This document shows, in pieces, positions 61,874-64,000 of a stretch of DNA of 64,000 nucleotides. Position numbers and translations under genes: made by a program. This DNA is from Roseococcus pinisoli (GTDB lineage: Bacteria; Pseudomonadota; Alphaproteobacteria; Acetobacterales; Acetobacteraceae). The notes beneath the pieces were generated by a model, which was not told the origin of the DNA, did no database searches, and saw nothing but the letters and a program-made list of their open reading frames with translations. The stretch lies in NCBI RefSeq assembly GCF_018413645.1, contig NZ_JAHCDA010000004.1, positions 186,001-250,000 on the forward strand. Direction: 5' to 3'. Numbering within the stretch: the stretch's first letter is position 1; each line of letters starts with the position of its first letter.

Positions 61874-62812
61874 TTAGCCTCCCCGAGCGCGCGAAGCGCG
61901 AGCTCGGGGCTGCCGGGCCGTCATTGCCGGGCTGACATCCTCCGCCAGCGCGCCCCGGATCCAGGCGACGAAGGCTCGCGCAGCCGGCGACGCCGCGTGC
62001 TCGGAGGCGGGAATGGCCGCCAGCCCATCGGCGAAAGGCGTGAAGCCGCAGGGCGCCACCAGCCGTCCGGCCGCAAGGTCGTCGCGCACGATGCGCTGCT
62101 CGACCAGCGCGACGCCGAGGCCCGACAGCGCCGCCTCCAGGCAGAGATGCGTGTGCGGGAAACGCAGCTCCGCCTCGTGCACGACGGCGAGGCCGCTGCC
62201 GGCCTGCCAGATGTTCCAGGATTCGCCCGTATGCTCATGCGCGATGCGCGTCGTGCAGCGCAGCGCCTTTCCCTTCACGGAGGCCTTGTAGCCGGGCGCG
62301 CAGACGGGACCGAAGGCGACCTCGGCCAGGCGTATGGCCCGCTCCCGATCGCGTGCCGGATAGGAGCGCCGGTCCCAGGCGATGACGAGGTCGGCGCCCT
62401 GGTGCCGCAGCTCCTGCGCCGTGGTCATGGAAAGCCGCACCTTCATCTCCGGATGGCGGCGGTAGAAGCCCGGCAGGTGCGGCACCAGCCAGCGCATGGC
62501 GAAGGTGGCGCTGCAGGCGACATGGACGCTGGGGCCACGCGCCTCGTCCAGCACGCGGGCCCAGCCCTGCTCCAGCGTTTCGAGCGCCCCCGCGACGACT
62601 TGGCGCAGCGCCTCGCCATGGGCGTTGAGGCGAAGCCCGGTGCCGGCCTTGTCGAGGAAGGCCAGGCCCGCATGCTCCTGCAGCGCGCGCAATTGCCGGC
62701 TGACGGCACTGTGCGTGCGGCCAAGCTCCTCGCCCGCGCGCGTGACCGAGCCGAGGCGCGCGACAGCCTCGAAGGCGCGCAAGGCGGAAAGGGGAGGAAG
62801 GCGTCGGGCCAA
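61874..62812 (-). CDS. LysR-family regulator (GcvA-like)
   Basis: A 312-aa LysR protein. The HTH is LPPLSALRAFEAVARLGSVTRAGEELGRTHSAVSRQLRALQEHAGLAFLDKAGTGLRLNAHG. The effector domain contains VHVACSATFAMRWLVPHLPGFYRRHPEMKVRLSM, as in the GcvA/AmpR group. The start is a TTG at 62812 with AGAGGA at 5 bp. The GTGC-N7-GCAC repeat overlaps the region just upstream of this site. It is divergent from the methyltransferase gene and convergent with msrA. Confidence 0.9.
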   Translation of the reverse strand: MARRLPPLSALRAFEAVARLGSVTRAGEELGRTHSAVSRQLRALQEHAGLAFLDKAGTGLRLNAHGEALRQVVAGALETLEQGWARVLDEARGPSVHVACSATFAMRWLVPHLPGFYRRHPEMKVRLSMTTAQELRHQGADLVIAWDRRSYPARDRERAIRLAEVAFGPVCAPGYKASVKGKALRCTTRIAHEHTGESWNIWQAGSGLAVVHEAELRFPHTHLCLEAALSGLGVALVEQRIVRDDLAAGRLVAPCGFTPFADGLAAIPASEHAASPAARAFVAWIRGALAEDVSPAMTARQPRARASRARGG

Positions 62813-62822
62813 GGTGTCCTCT

Positions 62823-62837
62823 GTGCGTTTTACGCAC
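62823..62837. promoter_or_regulatory. GTGC-N7-GCAC repeat, copy 1 (lysR side)
   Basis: GTGCGTTTTACGCAC has arms GTGCG/CGCAC and contains a T-N11-A LysR box. It lies 11 bp from the TTG start of lysR, next to its Shine-Dalgarno, so binding there could block both transcription and translation. Confidence 0.55.
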
Positions 62838-62898
62838 GGATACGGGAGATTTAGGCGCTGTTCTACCTTCGATAGACGGCCCTAAGGATGGAGACAAC

Positions 62899-62913
62899 GT
62901 GCATTTGGCGCAC
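62899..62913. promoter_or_regulatory. GTGC-N7-GCAC repeat, copy 2 (methyltransferase side)
   Basis: GTGCATTTGGCGCAC repeats the same arms and spacing 76 bp from copy 1. It is 18 bp before the methyltransferase ATG at 62932. Two equal sites in one divergent gap suggest a single regulator acting on both genes. Confidence 0.5.
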
Positions 62914-62931
62914 GATCCGAAGGAGCAGCCC

Positions 62932-63708
62932 ATGATCACCCGGAAGGCCGACGGCAGCGCCGGCGACGCGAATTACGGCGCCATCGGCCTGGGCTACACC
63001 GCCTATCGGCAGCCCGAGCCGGCCATCGCCACGCAGATCGAGCGCGCCCTTTGCGGCGCCAGGACGGTGCTCAATGTCGGCGCCGGCGCCGGCTCCTACG
63101 AACCGCTGGACCGGGCGGTAACGGCGGTCGAGCCTTCGGCCTCGATGCGCGCGCAACGGCCGGCGCATCTGGTCCCTGCCATCGACGCCACCGCGGAAAA
63201 TCTCCCCTTCGCGGATGGCGAGTTCGAGGCCGCCATGGCGACCTTCACCGTGCATCAATGGGCCAACCTGAAGGCCGGCCTCGCCGAGATGCGGCGCGTG
63301 ACGCGCGGGCCGGTGCTGATCCTCTCCTGCGACCCCGACCTCGTGCAGCGCTTCTGGCTGAACGATTATGCGCCGGAGGTCCTGGCCACCGAGGCGCGCC
63401 GCTATCCCGCCCTCACCTCGATCGGCGCCGGGCTCGGCGGGCGGCTGAGCGTGCTCTCCGTCGAGATCCCGCTGCAATGCCGGGACGGGTTCAACGAGGC
63501 CTATTACGGCCGCCCGGAAAAGCTGCTGGAGGAAGGCGCGCGCCGCGCCAACTCGGCTTGGAGCTTCGTGCCGGAGGCCACCGCCTCCGGCTATGTGGAT
63601 CACCTGCGCCGGGACCTCGCCGACGGCAGCTGGGATCGCCGGCATGGCGCCCTCCGCAGGCAGCCGGAATATGACGGCTCGCTACGGCTGGTGGTGTCGA
63701 AGGCCTGA
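62932..63708 (+). CDS. Class I SAM-dependent methyltransferase
   Basis: A 258-aa enzyme. The SAM-binding motif is ARTVLNVGAGAGSYEPLDRAVTAVEPSASM, followed by NLPFADGEFEAAMATFTVHQWANLKAGLAEMRRVTRGPVLIL. It belongs to the Methyltransf_11 group. The acceptor is unknown. The ATG at 62932 has AAGGAG upstream; a GTG at 62899 would add 11 residues and run through the operator-like repeat, so I prefer the ATG. It is divergent from a GcvA-like LysR gene, its probable regulator. Confidence 0.87.
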   Translation: MITRKADGSAGDANYGAIGLGYTAYRQPEPAIATQIERALCGARTVLNVGAGAGSYEPLDRAVTAVEPSASMRAQRPAHLVPAIDATAENLPFADGEFEAAMATFTVHQWANLKAGLAEMRRVTRGPVLILSCDPDLVQRFWLNDYAPEVLATEARRYPALTSIGAGLGGRLSVLSVEIPLQCRDGFNEAYYGRPEKLLEEGARRANSAWSFVPEATASGYVDHLRRDLADGSWDRRHGALRRQPEYDGSLRLVVSKA

Positions 63709-63724
63709 CGCGCCCCTCGATCCG

Positions 63725-64000
63725 TCAGCCCTGACCCGCGCCGTAGCGCGAGAGATCCGGCCGCGGCCGGCCGAAGCCCGGCCGCGTGCCCAGCGCCTCC
63801 TCGAGCGCCAGCGCGATCTCCAGCAGCCGCACGTCGCCGCGGTGGCGGCCGATCAGGTTGATGCCGAAGGGCATGCCATTCGCCCCGCGCCCGGTGGGGA
63901 TGGTCGCCACCGGATGCGCCGTCCAGGTCAGCGGCGTGTTGATGCTGGCCGAAGGCAGGCGCGAGAAGTCGTAGTCGCGCGGGCCGAAGCGGGCATTGTC
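63725..64000 (-). CDS. Amidase (amidase-signature family), C-terminal part
   Basis: Only the last about 91 codons are in the window; the gene continues past position 64000. The readable end is FSRLPSASINTPLTWTAHPVATIPTG, then RGANGMPFGINLIGRHRGDVRLLEIALALEEALG. The pattern of hydrophobic Pro-x-Thr core, GMPFGINLIG and a final helix is the standard C-terminus of amidase-signature enzymes. The catalytic Ser-Ser-Lys lies outside the window. Substrate is unknown. Confidence 0.85.
   Translation of the reverse strand, partial: DNARFGPRDYDFSRLPSASINTPLTWTAHPVATIPTGRGANGMPFGINLIGRHRGDVRLLEIALALEEALGTRPGFGRPRPDLSRYGAGQG

Overview
The window is high-GC (about 70%) DNA from an alphaproteobacterium, most likely an Acetobacteraceae/Roseomonas-type organism. 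The pointers are a circularly permuted two-piece tmRNA gene, an alpha-type SspB next to it, orphan tripartite-tricarboxylate (Bug) binding proteins, and the rodZ-ispG / hisS-prfA-prmC-DUF4167 and ubiG/lysC arrangements typical of this class. Nothing was aligned or searched: family names come from reading motifs. Genes are densely packed, often with ATGA or TGATG overlaps. I see no rRNA, ordinary tRNA, CRISPR array, intact insertion sequence or prophage.

Layout. 1-3.4 kb: ilvB (cut by the window edge), miaA and the divergent serB. 3.4-5.3 kb: a PEP-CTERM protein behind a near-perfect sigma-54 promoter, then a Bug binding protein. 5.3-9.4 kb: hflK-hflC-degP envelope quality control. 9.5-13.3 kb: mrp-yjbR, and the overlapping operon thyX - HD phosphohydrolase - ribokinase. 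13.5-15.7 kb: ssrA (permuted tmRNA), an Old Yellow Enzyme and sspB. 16-22 kb: a second Bug protein, class I fumarase, four small genes, class II fumarase and a small ribbon-helix-helix protein. 22-31.9 kb: housekeeping block (DUF4167, prmC, prfA, hisS, ispG, rodZ, a nitronate monooxygenase, lysC, ubiG). 31.9-33.6 kb: a two-gene unit that looks like a lysozyme-fold antibacterial effector with its immunity protein.

33.9-43.2 kb: modD, a CheY-like receiver, a TauE/SafE exporter, an OmpR-type two-component system with a PmrA-like box, an orphan binding protein, a YeiH-type exporter, a LysR regulator, methionine gamma-lyase and an Lrp regulator. This reads as a sulfur-metabolism neighbourhood. It runs into 43.2-48 kb, where prpB, prpC, a TPR protein and an acyl-CoA dehydrogenase form one operon behind a divergent LysR gene. 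Methionine gamma-lyase makes 2-oxobutyrate, a propionyl-CoA precursor, which the methylcitrate enzymes would consume. 49-51 kb: a NimR/NimT-like AraC-MFS pair. 51.2-57.3 kb: a ugp-type ABC importer with a calcineurin-like phosphodiesterase and an RpiR regulator.

57.5-64 kb: an aldo/keto reductase divergent from an exported methionine-sulfoxide repair cluster (msrB-dipZ-msrA). The gap between them holds two copies of the same spaced inverted repeat. Then come a LysR gene and a methyltransferase flanked by twin GTGC-N7-GCAC sites, and the end of an amidase gene.

Best candidates for something new: the effector/immunity pair (31.9-33.6 kb), the sigma-54-driven PEP-CTERM gene without a local exosortase, the msr operator pair, and the ACAD-TPR-prpC-prpB-lrp operon.
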